Positions 51,760 through 58,901 of a stretch of 64,000 nucleotides of DNA are shown piece by piece; within the stretch, counting starts at the first letter, position 1; each line of letters opens with the position of its first letter. The DNA lies in contig NZ_CP141821.1 of assembly GCF_035621495.1 (NCBI RefSeq), positions 1,969,622 through 2,033,621 on the forward strand, in the 5' to 3' direction. The notes beneath the pieces were generated by a model that was not told where the DNA came from, did not search any database, and was given only the letters and a program-made list of their open reading frames with translations. The translations under genes were made by a program, and so were the position numbers. Source of the DNA: Thermococcus sp. SY098 (GTDB lineage Archaea > Methanobacteriota_B > Thermococci > Thermococcales > Thermococcaceae).

Positions 51760-51791
51760 AAACTTATAAACTCCACAGCATACTCTGAACC

Positions 51792-52169
51792 ATGTGGAAG
51801 AAAAATGCTCTTAAAAGGCTCAAAGAAAAAGGTTACAAGCTCACACCCCAGAGGCTCAAACTGGTGGAGATACTCGATAGAATCGGGAGCGAACACCCTT
51901 CTCTTAAAGAGGTTCTCGATGAAATCAGGGAGGAATTTCCGACCGTGAGCTTCTCCACCCTGTATTCCAACGTCCTGACTTTGAAAGAGCTCGGCCTGCT
52001 CGAACTCTTCTCTCTGGACGGGGAGACAAGGGTTGAGCTCAACACTGAACCCCATATCAACCTGATAAGCGGGGGCAAGGTCATTGACTTCAACGACCCC
52101 GAGATAATCGAAAGGATAATGGAGAAAACGGGCAGAAGGGTCAGGCTCGTCAACGTTATCCTCGATTAG
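51792..52169 (+). CDS. perR: Fur-family (PerR-like) transcriptional regulator, cysteine-free
   Basis: A 125-residue Fur-fold regulator. The winged helix has YKLTPQRLKLVEIL and FPTVSFSTLYSNVLTLKELGLL (about 15-70). The dimerisation domain keeps the ETRVELNTEPHINLISGG and GKVIDFNDPEI parts, with His and Asp metal ligands. It contains no cysteine, so the structural Zn(Cys4) site of most PerR proteins is absent. The divergent dps gene and adjacent EncFtn form the likely regulon, as in P. furiosus. Higher GC than neighbours. Its stop overlaps the convergent ferritin-like gene by 4 nt. Confidence 0.9.
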   Translation: MWKKNALKRLKEKGYKLTPQRLKLVEILDRIGSEHPSLKEVLDEIREEFPTVSFSTLYSNVLTLKELGLLELFSLDGETRVELNTEPHINLISGGKVIDFNDPEIIERIMEKTGRRVRLVNVILD

Positions 52170-52648
52170 TCCACCTCAAGGCTGAAGTCCTGATAGTCCA
52201 TCCAGATGCCGGTCTTCATCACTGAGTCGTATTGAGCTTTGAGCAGCTCGTAGTGTGCCTCTTCTATTTTTGCCAATCTGCGGAAAAGTTCTCTTACCTT
52301 CTTATCCTCAGCCTCTTCAGCTGCTTTTTCATAAAATTCCCAAGTTGCCTTCTCCTGCTGCATTCCAAGCTCAACTGCTTTAATCTCACTCAATGTTCCT
52401 TCATACTTTGGAGTCAGCTCTTCTACAATTTCCCTTATGGCAGCGGGTATTTTCCCTGTTTCTGCAACCTTCTGGATTAGATTGTCCTCAAATATGTCCC
52501 AATGCTCCGCCTCTTCCCTTGCTAGAAAGAGGAACATGTTCTTAGCTTTTTCATTTTTTGCTTTTGTCGCCATTTGGATGTAAAATCTAAGCTCTGCCTT
52601 TTCAATTTCCAGTGCAGATGCCAATGCCTGCAACTCATTAATTTTCAT
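52166..52648 (-). CDS. Ferritin-like (rubrerythrin-related) diiron protein
   Basis: A 160-residue two-half bundle: ALASALEIEKAELRFYIQMATKA with LAREEAEHWDIFEDNLIQKV, and AVELGMQQEKATWEFYEKAAEEA with RLAKIEEAHYELLKAQYDSV. E plus ExxH occurs twice, with no rubredoxin domain. The C-terminal HYELLKAQYDSV resembles the HYNILKKQY tail of the 41345 protein. GC content returns to the lower chromosomal level here. ATG follows GGTGGTGTT. Confidence 0.8.
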   Translation of the reverse strand: MKINELQALASALEIEKAELRFYIQMATKAKNEKAKNMFLFLAREEAEHWDIFEDNLIQKVAETGKIPAAIREIVEELTPKYEGTLSEIKAVELGMQQEKATWEFYEKAAEEAEDKKVRELFRRLAKIEEAHYELLKAQYDSVMKTGIWMDYQDFSLEVD

Positions 52649-52703
52649 AACACCACCAAAATTTATTAGAGTCTTGGGCTATTAATTGTTTTGGTGGAGA
52701 AAA

Positions 52704-53234
52704 ATGGAAATTGTAAAGGTTCGAAATCCTATGGAGCTTAAGGACAAGCTTTTAGAATTCGTTTTTAGGGTGTATAAGGGAACAAATGGTGCTTATCCAG
52801 CACTTGAGTGGGTGGAAAAAAAGCCGAGTCCAGATGATTTTAAAGGTTTTAAGAAGGTTTATGAACCTTTTCTTGAATTCAGGCTTGGAAAAGAGTTCGA
52901 TGAGCTTTACATTCTCAAGGAAGGGGAAAAGATAGTCGGCACAGTTGCACTTGTATACAACCTTAAAGGCAAAGATGTGTGGTGGGTGCCCGATGATATA
53001 AAAAGTGAAAAAGCAGGCTTGATAGAGTTCTTCATGGTTGATCCGGAGTATAAAGGTAAGGGATATGGGTCAAAGCTTTTGGAGTTCGCCGTTGAGAGGT
53101 TGAAAGAGCTTGGAAAAGATGTTTATATAATTACGTTCCCGCACTTGGAAGCGTATTCTTACTACCTCAGGAGGGGCTTTGTTAAGGTTATGGACTACAA
53201 GGACTTCGTGGTTCTAAAATTGCCCGCCTCCTGA
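52704..53234 (+). CDS. GNAT family N-acetyltransferase
   Basis: A 176-residue acetyl-CoA-dependent acyltransferase. The acetyl-CoA motif A is FFMVDPEYKGKGYGSKLLEF (about 115-134; V-x-P-x-x-x-G-x-G-x-G/S), followed by a strand-helix ending AYSYYLRRGFVKVMDY. The start is ATG 52704 after GGTGGAGAAAA. The substrate is not predictable. It lies inside the oxidative-stress region without shared operon features. Confidence 0.88.
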   Translation: MEIVKVRNPMELKDKLLEFVFRVYKGTNGAYPALEWVEKKPSPDDFKGFKKVYEPFLEFRLGKEFDELYILKEGEKIVGTVALVYNLKGKDVWWVPDDIKSEKAGLIEFFMVDPEYKGKGYGSKLLEFAVERLKELGKDVYIITFPHLEAYSYYLRRGFVKVMDYKDFVVLKLPAS

Positions 53235-53376
53235 AGTTTGAGAACCGTTTTGTTATTTCCACTTTTATGGCATGTTGTGGACTATATATCCAGCAAAAAT
53301 GCTTTATTTCTCCCGCAATTCCTTTGAAAGTATCCCCAACTGTAAAGAATAATTTTTCATTCTATGCCGCATAAAG

Positions 53377-53387
53377 TTTATATAAGT
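53377..53387 (+). promoter_or_regulatory. Promoter of the KaiC-like operon
   Basis: TTTATATAAGT with an AAAG upstream stretch lies about 38-48 nt before the ATG at 53425. The 53235-53376 gap upstream holds no supported gene; it is AT-rich and contains a second TATA-like element (CTATATATCC, about 53283). Confidence 0.55.
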
Positions 53388-53424
53388 CAAAAAGGAAAAA
53401 CGAATGTAAATAGGAGGGAATAAC

Positions 53425-54120
53425 ATGACTCGCATCTCTACTGGAGTGAAAGGTCTTGATAAAATGCTTAACGGTGGACTTATACCTGGAAGGGCTTATC
53501 TTGTTAAAGGCGGTCCCGGGAGTGGAAAAACAACCCTCTGTATTCACTTCCTCATGGAGGGGGTTAAGAGGGGAGAGAAAGTCCTTTATATAACTCTTGA
53601 AGAGCCGATTGACATTTTGAAAGAGGATATGAGAGAGATGGGCTTTGATGTTGACAATCCCCTCTTTGTGGGCATCGATGCCACCCCTGTGAAGGAGAAG
53701 AGGAGCTTCTTCGAGGGAATACACTATGAGGAATTTGCAAAAGGCTTTAATGAGCTTATAAGAGCCATAAAAGAGAGGCTTGAAGGGGAGGAATTCAAGA
53801 GGGTTGTGATTGATCCCATTACGATGATTAAGCTGACGATGAAGGATGAGCTTGAGTACAGAAGGGCTTTTCTTGGATTTTTAAAGGAGATTGCTAAATA
53901 CAACGTAACCCTGCTGATAACCTCTGAGATTTATGAGATGGGAATTGAGGATTATCTTGTCAGCGGTGTTATAGAGCTGAAGACATTTGAAGTTGGAGGA
54001 AAAACTGTCAGGGGCATTAAAGTGGTTAAGTTCAGGGGAAGCGACTTTGATGAAACCATAAGACCCTACAAGATAACCAGCAACGGAATTGAGGTGTACA
54101 GCGAAGAGACAATCATGTGA
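53425..54120 (+). CDS. KaiC/RadA-like P-loop ATPase
   Basis: A 231-residue single-domain RecA-superfamily ATPase (KaiC-like). Walker A is GGPGSGKTT (29-37), the catalytic Glu pair follows in YITLEEPIDIL (about 56-66), and Walker B is KRVVIDPITMIKLTM (about 125-139). The C-terminal GGKTVRGIKVVKFRGSDFDE is typical of archaeal KaiC homologs that act in signalling rather than circadian timing. First gene of a four-gene set with a degenerate paralog and two membrane proteins; the gap to the next gene is 11 nt. Confidence 0.88.
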   Translation: MTRISTGVKGLDKMLNGGLIPGRAYLVKGGPGSGKTTLCIHFLMEGVKRGEKVLYITLEEPIDILKEDMREMGFDVDNPLFVGIDATPVKEKRSFFEGIHYEEFAKGFNELIRAIKERLEGEEFKRVVIDPITMIKLTMKDELEYRRAFLGFLKEIAKYNVTLLITSEIYEMGIEDYLVSGVIELKTFEVGGKTVRGIKVVKFRGSDFDETIRPYKITSNGIEVYSEETIM

Positions 54121-54131
54121 GAGTGGTTTGA

Positions 54132-54734
54132 ATGAAGTTTGGCATCCCCAAGCTTGATGAACTACTTGGGGAAATTCCTGAGGGGAGTGTTGTGCTTATC
54201 GAGACACTCGGAAACCTTGGGGAGGAGATAGTGGTAGAGGCGCTCAAAGAAAACAGCGATAAAAGCATTGCATTTGTAACAAAGAGGCTTAAAGAAGAGT
54301 TTGAGAAGATCTCCGAGCTCAAAAATATGAAATACATAGTGTTTGGAGAGGACTTTGCCCCTCAGGAGCTCTTCAAGATAACCTATAAGCTGAGGCAGAT
54401 TTTGAGCGGCTACCTCGTTGGGCTTTTTTTCCTCCAGCCTTTGCTTGTTTTCCATCCGCAGGAAACGGTCTATAAGTTCTTTTCTGAGGTGTCGTCAATA
54501 ACTCATGATAACAAGCTTGTGCTCATTGCAATACTTGACAAGAGGCTTGTAGATGAGAGGACGTTGGCTATGTTTGAAAATGCATCAACCCATGTGATTG
54601 AAATTGCTGAAGAGCTTGAAAAGTTTAGGGTCATACGGGGGATACGGGTTAAAAAATCGCCTAAGGGCTCCTCAGGCTTTTATGAGCTGATAATTAAGGA
54701 TGGAAAGATCACCATAGGTGAGCCTCTTGGATGA
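54132..54734 (+). CDS. Degenerate KaiC-like protein lacking Walker A
   Basis: A 200-residue protein with the KaiC/RecA fold pattern (MKFGIPKLDELLGEIPEGSVVLIET at the start) but no P-loop: the Walker A site reads ETLGNLGEE in place of GxxxxGKT. It keeps C-terminal elements (RVIRGIRVKKSPKGSSGFYELII). Likely a non-catalytic partner that pairs with the active KaiC-like ATPase encoded just upstream. Separated from it by 11 nt and overlapping the first membrane gene. Confidence 0.78.
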   Translation: MKFGIPKLDELLGEIPEGSVVLIETLGNLGEEIVVEALKENSDKSIAFVTKRLKEEFEKISELKNMKYIVFGEDFAPQELFKITYKLRQILSGYLVGLFFLQPLLVFHPQETVYKFFSEVSSITHDNKLVLIAILDKRLVDERTLAMFENASTHVIEIAEELEKFRVIRGIRVKKSPKGSSGFYELIIKDGKITIGEPLG

Positions 54735-55344
54735 GTATCTCCTAATTAGGGGTTTGGTAAGCCTAATATTGATACTCAGCGTTTTCTACAGTGGAATGGT
54801 ATTCAAGATGCTCGGACAGTACATGGAAAAAGGTAAACTGGTTGTTTTTGTCCAGATGATCGGTTCTCTCCTTGTTGTTTTGGCTTCCATTGTGATGGGT
54901 CTTGCTGGAAATTCTCTAAAAAGCGTGTTCGCTATTTTTGCAGGTATTACGGGGACATTTTTGATAATTCATCCGCTGTTCAGGTACAGGCTTATAAAGT
55001 TCTCTAAGATAAACGTAACACAGGTCGTGCTGGTGCTTCTTTCAAGTGCCTTCGGACACTTTATGGGACTTCACGGCATAGCAGTTCTCAAGACAACTGG
55101 CATTGTTTCTCTCCTTTTGCTGGTTCAGTCCTTAAAGTCAATAAAGCTTGCTGATCCATTGCTGAAAATCCTGCTTGATGTATCTCTGTGGCTTCTTGTT
55201 GCCTATGCATGGCTGTGCAATCCAGCTGTTAGATATGTGGGCTCATGCAGCTACTATCTGATATACCTCATATACTTCACAGCACTCCTCCTGTGGTTCT
55301 TCTCGGCGGTTATTATCTATGAGCATCTCAGGAGGTGGCTGTAG
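54718..55344 (+). CDS. Integral membrane protein of the KaiC-like operon (first)
   Basis: A roughly 205-208-residue membrane protein with about seven predicted segments, including GLVSLILILSVFYSGMVFKM, VQMIGSLLVVLASIVMGLAG, VFAIFAGITGTFLII and IYLIYFTALLLWFFSAVII. The start is uncertain: GTG 54718 lies inside a GGTGAG site, and TTG 54727 would follow it. It overlaps both the upstream KaiC-like gene and, by 10 nt, the next membrane gene. No known domain was recognised. Confidence 0.7.
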   Translation: MSLLDEYLLIRGLVSLILILSVFYSGMVFKMLGQYMEKGKLVVFVQMIGSLLVVLASIVMGLAGNSLKSVFAIFAGITGTFLIIHPLFRYRLIKFSKINVTQVVLVLLSSAFGHFMGLHGIAVLKTTGIVSLLLLVQSLKSIKLADPLLKILLDVSLWLLVAYAWLCNPAVRYVGSCSYYLIYLIYFTALLLWFFSAVIIYEHLRRWL

Positions 55345-55898
55345 TGATCTGCCCCATAGTGAGGGAGATAGTTGAGATAGTGATTGGATTCTCTGTTATC
55401 TCCCTATATTTCTCCAAAAGGTTCCCTTTGATGTACAAATCTCACCTCGCGCTTGCTATAGGGGCGTTCTTCATATTGGAGCCTATTTTGGATTATATTT
55501 TCGGCATGGATTCAACGGTTCTTGAGTTTGCAGGGACTCTGCTCCTCCTCTGGGTTGTGGAGAGGTTCATCGCCGTAAATAAAAACTCACGGGTTAGCTT
55601 TTATACGCTGATAATTGGAGGATTTGCTGGTGTGCTCGGGTTTGCACTGACCAAAGATTTGGCTTATTTCCATATCGGCACGCTAACGGCTTTTGCCCTT
55701 ATCTCTCTAAGGATGAGAAAAGTAGTTGAAGTCGTCAGATGGGAGTACAAAAATGTGTTCTTAATCTCCTCTCTCTTCCTCTTTGCTGGGACGATAGCAT
55801 TTGCTTCGGCTCTTTTTATGCTGAGCCTCTTCCTGTATTACGGGGGCATCTTTATATTCATGCTTGCTGTAATGGAGATAGTGCATGGAATAATGTGA
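55335..55898 (+). CDS. Integral membrane protein of the KaiC-like operon (second)
   Basis: A roughly 184-187-residue membrane protein with about six segments (IVIGFSVISLYFS, LALAIGAFFILEPILDYIFG, TLLLLWVVERFIAV, LIIGGFAGVLGFAL, VFLISSLFLFAGTIAFASALF, YYGGIFIFMLAVMEIVH). The GTG at 55344, just after GGAGGTGG, is a plausible start instead of GTG 55335. Similar in size and topology to the preceding membrane protein, so the two may form a heterodimer. Function unknown; the KaiC-like genes suggest sensing or signalling. Confidence 0.68.
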   Translation: MAVVICPIVREIVEIVIGFSVISLYFSKRFPLMYKSHLALAIGAFFILEPILDYIFGMDSTVLEFAGTLLLLWVVERFIAVNKNSRVSFYTLIIGGFAGVLGFALTKDLAYFHIGTLTAFALISLRMRKVVEVVRWEYKNVFLISSLFLFAGTIAFASALFMLSLFLYYGGIFIFMLAVMEIVHGIM

Positions 55899-55942
55899 TT
55901 TGAAACGTTAAGTTTATTATCTCAAAGGCGTAATGAGAGCTC

Positions 55943-56188
55943 ATGAACATATTCATCCCTTTAATAGCCGGTATCGTGTTCGGGTACATCTTCAGGGAGA
56001 GAATTAAAATAAACCTTGACAAGCCTATGAGCATAGCCTTACTGCTGCTGATTTTCTTTATGGGAGTTGAAGCCGGGAGAGTCGAAATAAATGCTGCAGA
56101 GCTGTTTGTTACATCAGTAACATTTGCCGTGCTGACGATCTTGGGAAGCTTAGCGTTTGCAATGCTTATGGGGGGCAAGCTGAGATGA
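55943..56188 (+). CDS. lysO: LysO-type (DUF340) transporter, N-terminal part
   Basis: An 81-residue membrane protein matching the first third of LysO/YbjE-family lysine exporters: FIPLIAGIVFGYIFRERIKIN then SIALLLLIFFMGVEAGRVEIN and the third segment TSVTFAVLTILGSLAFAMLMGG. The family is usually one polypeptide of about 300 residues; here it is split, with the second part starting 4 nt before this stop (ATGA). Both are needed for a full carrier. Export of lysine or a toxic analogue is the best inference. Confidence 0.75.
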   Translation: MNIFIPLIAGIVFGYIFRERIKINLDKPMSIALLLLIFFMGVEAGRVEINAAELFVTSVTFAVLTILGSLAFAMLMGGKLR

Positions 56189-56766
56189 GCTTTCTGTACT
56201 TGGTTCTCGCTGCACTCTCTGCTGGCATTTTGGTTGGCAAGTACACAGGCTTTCAGTTCGGCAACTCCTATGAGATTATGCTGTACGCTTTGATCTTCAT
56301 TATAGGGGTCGATCTTGGGAAGAGCAGAGGGCTTAAAGAGATCAGAGAGCTTGGAAAGATTGCATTGGTCCTGCCCCTTGCCACTGTAGTCGGCTCTCTG
56401 CTGGGAGGACTTTTAGCATCGTTTTTGCTTGATATCCACATAAAATGGGCATTGGCGATTTCAGCAGGCTTTGGGTGGTATTCGCTGACCGGTCCTCTGC
56501 TGGCACAATATTCTCCTGTTTATGGCGTAGTTGGCTTCCTGGCAAACCTTACGAGAGAGATTTTGACCATCCTTTTTTACCCAGTCGCCATTAGGAAGAT
56601 TCCAAAGGAGCTCGCGGTTTCAATGGGGGGTGCAACGACTATGGACTCTACACTGCCAGTTATAGTTAAATTCGGGGGGAGCGAAGTTACGGTGATAGCT
56701 TTTGTTCACGGCTTCATCCTGACGGCGATAGCCCCATTTTTAATTCCTCTCATACTCCAGCTTTGA
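56185..56766 (+). CDS. lysO: LysO-type (DUF340) transporter, C-terminal part
   Basis: A 193-residue membrane protein corresponding to the larger second part of LysO. Features are LMYALIFIIGVDLGKSRGL-like segment (about 30-50), AISAGFGWYSLTGPLLAQYSP (about 90-110), and GGATTMDSTLPVIVKFGG (about 155-172), a strongly conserved DUF340 motif. About six membrane segments. The ATG overlaps the stop of the N-terminal part, so the two are translationally coupled. Confidence 0.8.
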   Translation: MSFLYLVLAALSAGILVGKYTGFQFGNSYEIMLYALIFIIGVDLGKSRGLKEIRELGKIALVLPLATVVGSLLGGLLASFLLDIHIKWALAISAGFGWYSLTGPLLAQYSPVYGVVGFLANLTREILTILFYPVAIRKIPKELAVSMGGATTMDSTLPVIVKFGGSEVTVIAFVHGFILTAIAPFLIPLILQL

Positions 56767-56772
56767 ACCATT

Positions 56773-56800
56773 AAATTTATAAGTTCGAACATATTAGTTC
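56773..56800 (+). promoter_or_regulatory. Promoter of the small HTH gene with TTCGAAC operator
   Basis: TATA AAATTTATAAG (56773-56783) is followed by TTCGAAC (56784-56790) and the inverted pair GAAC-N6-GTTC (56787-56800). Aligned on TTCGAAC, this and the peroxiredoxin promoter share TTCGAACnnnTTAGnT and the same distance from TATA. A GAACCATTAAAT stretch just upstream (56765-56776) resembles the GAACCATTTAGG of the peroxiredoxin site. Confidence 0.5.
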
Positions 56801-56826
56801 CATTTGCAAACTATGGAGGGATTGAG

Positions 56827-57006
56827 ATGAGCAATGAGGAAGTGGTTTTAGAGGTCATGAAAAAAGCTGGAAAGCCGCTCAAAAGCGCTGAAATTGCCGA
56901 GATGACTGGCATACCAAAGAAAGAAGTTGACAAAATCATTAAAAAGCTGAAGAAGGAAGGAAAAATAGTATCTCCAAAGCGCTGCTATTATGCTCCAGCT
57001 GAGTGA
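56827..57006 (+). CDS. Small winged-HTH transcriptional regulator
   Basis: A 59-residue ATG-to-TGA frame, start after GGAGGGATTGAG. The sequence VLEVMKKAGKPLKSAEIAEM then IPKKEVDKIIKKLKKEGKIV forms a compact winged helix, and the end PKRCYYAPAE holds a single cysteine. Its promoter carries the same operator-like motif as the peroxiredoxin gene, so it may be the autoregulated repressor of that pair. Its stop is immediately next to the stop of the convergent ferritin-like gene. Confidence 0.78.
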   Translation: MSNEEVVLEVMKKAGKPLKSAEIAEMTGIPKKEVDKIIKKLKKEGKIVSPKRCYYAPAE

Positions 57007-57591
57007 TTACGCTCTCTTTTTATCTTTCATGAGTTCTTTAATGAGCTCCTGGAAGTCCTGTTCTGCTTTCGCCTTTTCGTAAGTTTCATATTCTTGCCTT
57101 AAGAATTCGTAATGATCGCGTTCATCTTTTGCAAGTTCAATAAAGATGCCCTTATACTCTGGGTTCGGGATGTGCTTCGACACGTACAGATAAACCTCTT
57201 CAGCAAGTCTTTCAGACTTCATCGCAACTTCCAGAATGTCGAGATAATCTCTAAGCGTCTTGATCTTAAATTCCCTGTCTCTAAAAACATTGGTCCAGCT
57301 TTCAAAGGGAACATCAGAGAGCTCTTCATGTGGATACAGCGTGTTAAAAATTTCTGTGACTTTCTTATCGTGAGAAGCCTCCACCTCTATAAACTGCCTG
57401 AACTTCTCCTTAAGATACTTGCTTGGGACGTTCTCATGAAGAAAAGTATACAAGTCGGTCGCATCTTTTTCTCCCTTGATAATGTAACTCAAAATGTCCT
57501 TAAGCGGCATTTTTGAGACTTCTCTCAGAACCTCCTTAACCTTCTCTTCAATCTCAGCCTTCTTCATGTAAACCTCCAAAGGACTCTCCAT
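57007..57591 (-). CDS. Ferritin-like (rubrerythrin-related) diiron protein
   Basis: A 194-residue protein with an N-terminal helical extension and two ferritin-like halves: ILSYIIKGEKDATDLYTFLHEN with QFIEVEASHDKKVTEIFN (ExxH-type), then LEVAMKSERLAEEVYLYVSKH with IELAKDERDHYEFLRQEYETY (E-x-x-H and E). The basic C terminus ELMKDKKRA is distinctive. Start ATG 57591 follows GTGTGAAG. Next to the small HTH gene and another ferritin-like gene. Confidence 0.78.
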   Translation of the reverse strand: MESPLEVYMKKAEIEEKVKEVLREVSKMPLKDILSYIIKGEKDATDLYTFLHENVPSKYLKEKFRQFIEVEASHDKKVTEIFNTLYPHEELSDVPFESWTNVFRDREFKIKTLRDYLDILEVAMKSERLAEEVYLYVSKHIPNPEYKGIFIELAKDERDHYEFLRQEYETYEKAKAEQDFQELIKELMKDKKRA

Positions 57592-57684
57592 CTTCACACA
57601 CCGTTACATGTAGCTTTTTTTCACTTAAAAAACATTTCCTTTTACTTTTTGCAGAATTTTCAAAAACAAAGAGAATTTGAGCGT

Positions 57685-58248
57685 TCAGTCTCCATATTTC
57701 TGGGCGAGCTTCTTCAGCAGCTTTTCATGCTGCTTTTCATTGTTTTCTGTGCTCTCCATGAGCGTCTTTAAGATTGGGTGAGTCACTTTTTCTTTGAGCT
57801 TGCCATATAAAGTTGCCATTTCCTCTTGGAGCCTCAGGTATTCCTTTATGATGTCCCTTAGTTCGTTCAGCTTTTCTTCGGGAATCACAGCAGTTTCTGG
57901 GAATTCTTTGAAGTACTCCTCAAGAATTTCTTCTGGAGGAATTCTTGCACCTAATGTTCCAAAATCGAGGGGCATAGCTATCATTGGCACTCCAGGTATT
58001 AGAACGGTGTTGTCCGCTATTTCCTGCCCTTCAAATTCTTCGATTAGCTTTAGAGCATCTTCGTAAGATTTTTTCACAGCCTCCAGCATGTTTTTGTGGA
58101 GCATTGTGTCTATGGTGATTCTGAGGAGAAGATTCTTTATATCAGCATATTCTGGCTCTTTCAGCTTTTTTAGGCTTTTTCGGTATTCTTTTTCAGCCTT
58201 CTCCTCAAGCTTCCTTGTTTTTTCAACTATCTCAATAAGCCCCTCCAT
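57685..58248 (-). CDS. Ferritin-like helical-bundle protein
   Basis: A 187-residue mostly helical protein. The first helices have KLEEKAEKEYRKSLKKL and ITIDTMLHKNMLEAVKKSYE; the last have LRLQEEMATLYGKLKEK and LMESTENNEKQHEKLLKKL. Glu and ExxH-type pairs occur at both ends, while the middle (VLIPGVPMIAMPLDFGTLG) is a non-helical insert not found in the other ferritin-like proteins here. It may be a divergent four-helix-bundle iron protein. ATG follows GGTGGGAGGAA. Confidence 0.7.
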   Translation of the reverse strand: MEGLIEIVEKTRKLEEKAEKEYRKSLKKLKEPEYADIKNLLLRITIDTMLHKNMLEAVKKSYEDALKLIEEFEGQEIADNTVLIPGVPMIAMPLDFGTLGARIPPEEILEEYFKEFPETAVIPEEKLNELRDIIKEYLRLQEEMATLYGKLKEKVTHPILKTLMESTENNEKQHEKLLKKLAQKYGD

Positions 58249-58310
58249 TTCCTCCCACCTTCAAGAGTTTTTAGTAACATAATGTATTTAAAATTTTCTG
58301 CAAGCAAAAA

Positions 58311-58416
58311 TATTTTAAAGGGTTCAAGCCTATGGAGGCATGCAGGATAATACTTCACGGCTCGGGGGTGTCCGAGAAAGTAGGAGCCTGCCGGGCCTCT
58401 GCGAGGGGGTGGAAAA
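58311..58416 (+). promoter_or_regulatory. Promoter and GC-rich structured leader of the L44e-S27e operon
   Basis: TATA TATTTTAAAG (58311-58320) predicts a transcript start near 58340-58345, so the L44e leader is about 70 nt and much richer in G and C than its surroundings. It can fold: GCA (58342-58344) with TGC (58389-58391) and GGCTC (58359-58363) with GAGCC (58384-58388) close an outer stem; CTCGG/CCGAG (58361-58365/58372-58376) is an alternative inner hairpin; and CCTC/GAGG (58396-58399/58403-58406) forms another hairpin before the ribosome binding site. Could be an autoregulatory site or an overlapping sRNA. Confidence 0.4.
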
Positions 58417-58701
58417 ATGAAGTATCCAAAGCAAATAAGGACTTACTGTCCGTTCTGTAAGAAGCACACCATTCACAAGGTCGAGAAAGTAAAGAAGAGA
58501 CCAAGGAGTGAGCTTAGTGCAGGTCAGAGAAGATTCAGGAGAATACTCAAGGGTTACAAAGGTTTTCCAAGACCAAAGCCAGAGGGCAGGGAAAAGCCAG
58601 TTAAAAAGCTTGACTTAAGGTTTAGATGCACTGTCTGTGGAAAGGCTCACACGAGAGGACAAGGCTTCAGGGTAAAGAAGTTTGAGCTTGTGGAGGTGTG
58701 A
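58417..58701 (+). CDS. rpl44e: 50S ribosomal protein L44e
   Basis: A 94-residue zinc-binding protein of the large subunit near the E site. The zinc cysteines are in [11 protein letters not shown] (about 10-20) and [12 protein letters not shown] (about 69-80); [13 protein letters not shown] is the conserved central part. The ATG follows GGGGGTGG. It is followed after 2 nt by S27e, forming an operon that is widespread in archaea, leading into the translation factor cluster. Confidence 0.96.
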   Translation: MKYPKQIRTYCPFCKKHTIHKVEKVKKRPRSELSAGQRRFRRILKGYKGFPRPKPEGREKPVKKLDLRFRCTVCGKAHTRGQGFRVKKFELVEV

Positions 58702-58703
58702 AG

Positions 58704-58901
58704 ATGGCGCTTCCAAAGGGCTTAATCCCAATGCCAAGATCAAGGTTCCTTAGGGTTAAGTGCATTGACTGCGGCAACGAGCAGATTGTCTTCAGCAATC
58801 CGGCGACAAAAGTGAGATGCTTGGTTTGTGGTGCCACTCTCGTTGAGCCAACGGGCGGTAAGGGAATTATAAAAGCCAAGATATTAGAGGTTCTTGAGTG
58901 A
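58704..58901 (+). CDS. rps27e: 30S ribosomal protein S27e
   Basis: A 65-residue zinc-ribbon protein of the small subunit. The [20 protein letters not shown] and CLVCGATL cysteines (about 20-43) form the zinc site. The start is ATG 58704 after GGAGGTGTGAAG; the frame upstream extends into the ribosome binding site. A T-rich stretch (58902-58924) follows, and the aIF2-alpha gene has its own TATA-like element (CTTTAAAAACC, 58929-58939). Confidence 0.96.
   Translation: MALPKGLIPMPRSRFLRVKCIDCGNEQIVFSNPATKVRCLVCGATLVEPTGGKGIIKAKILEVLE

Noticed and set aside
53267..53374. Plus-strand 35-codon frame in the gap before the KaiC-like operon
   Set aside because: No ribosome binding site, unusual amino acid make-up (CC, many F/P), and no known pattern; treated as chance.
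55943..56766. Split LysO considered as a frameshift
   Set aside because: The junction is a clean ATGA overlap with proper start, and split DUF340 genes are known in archaea, so this is a natural two-gene form.
58315..58340. GGTTCAAGCC resembling a tRNA T-arm
   Set aside because: No matching acceptor, D or anticodon stem around it; it lies between TATA and the L44e leader.
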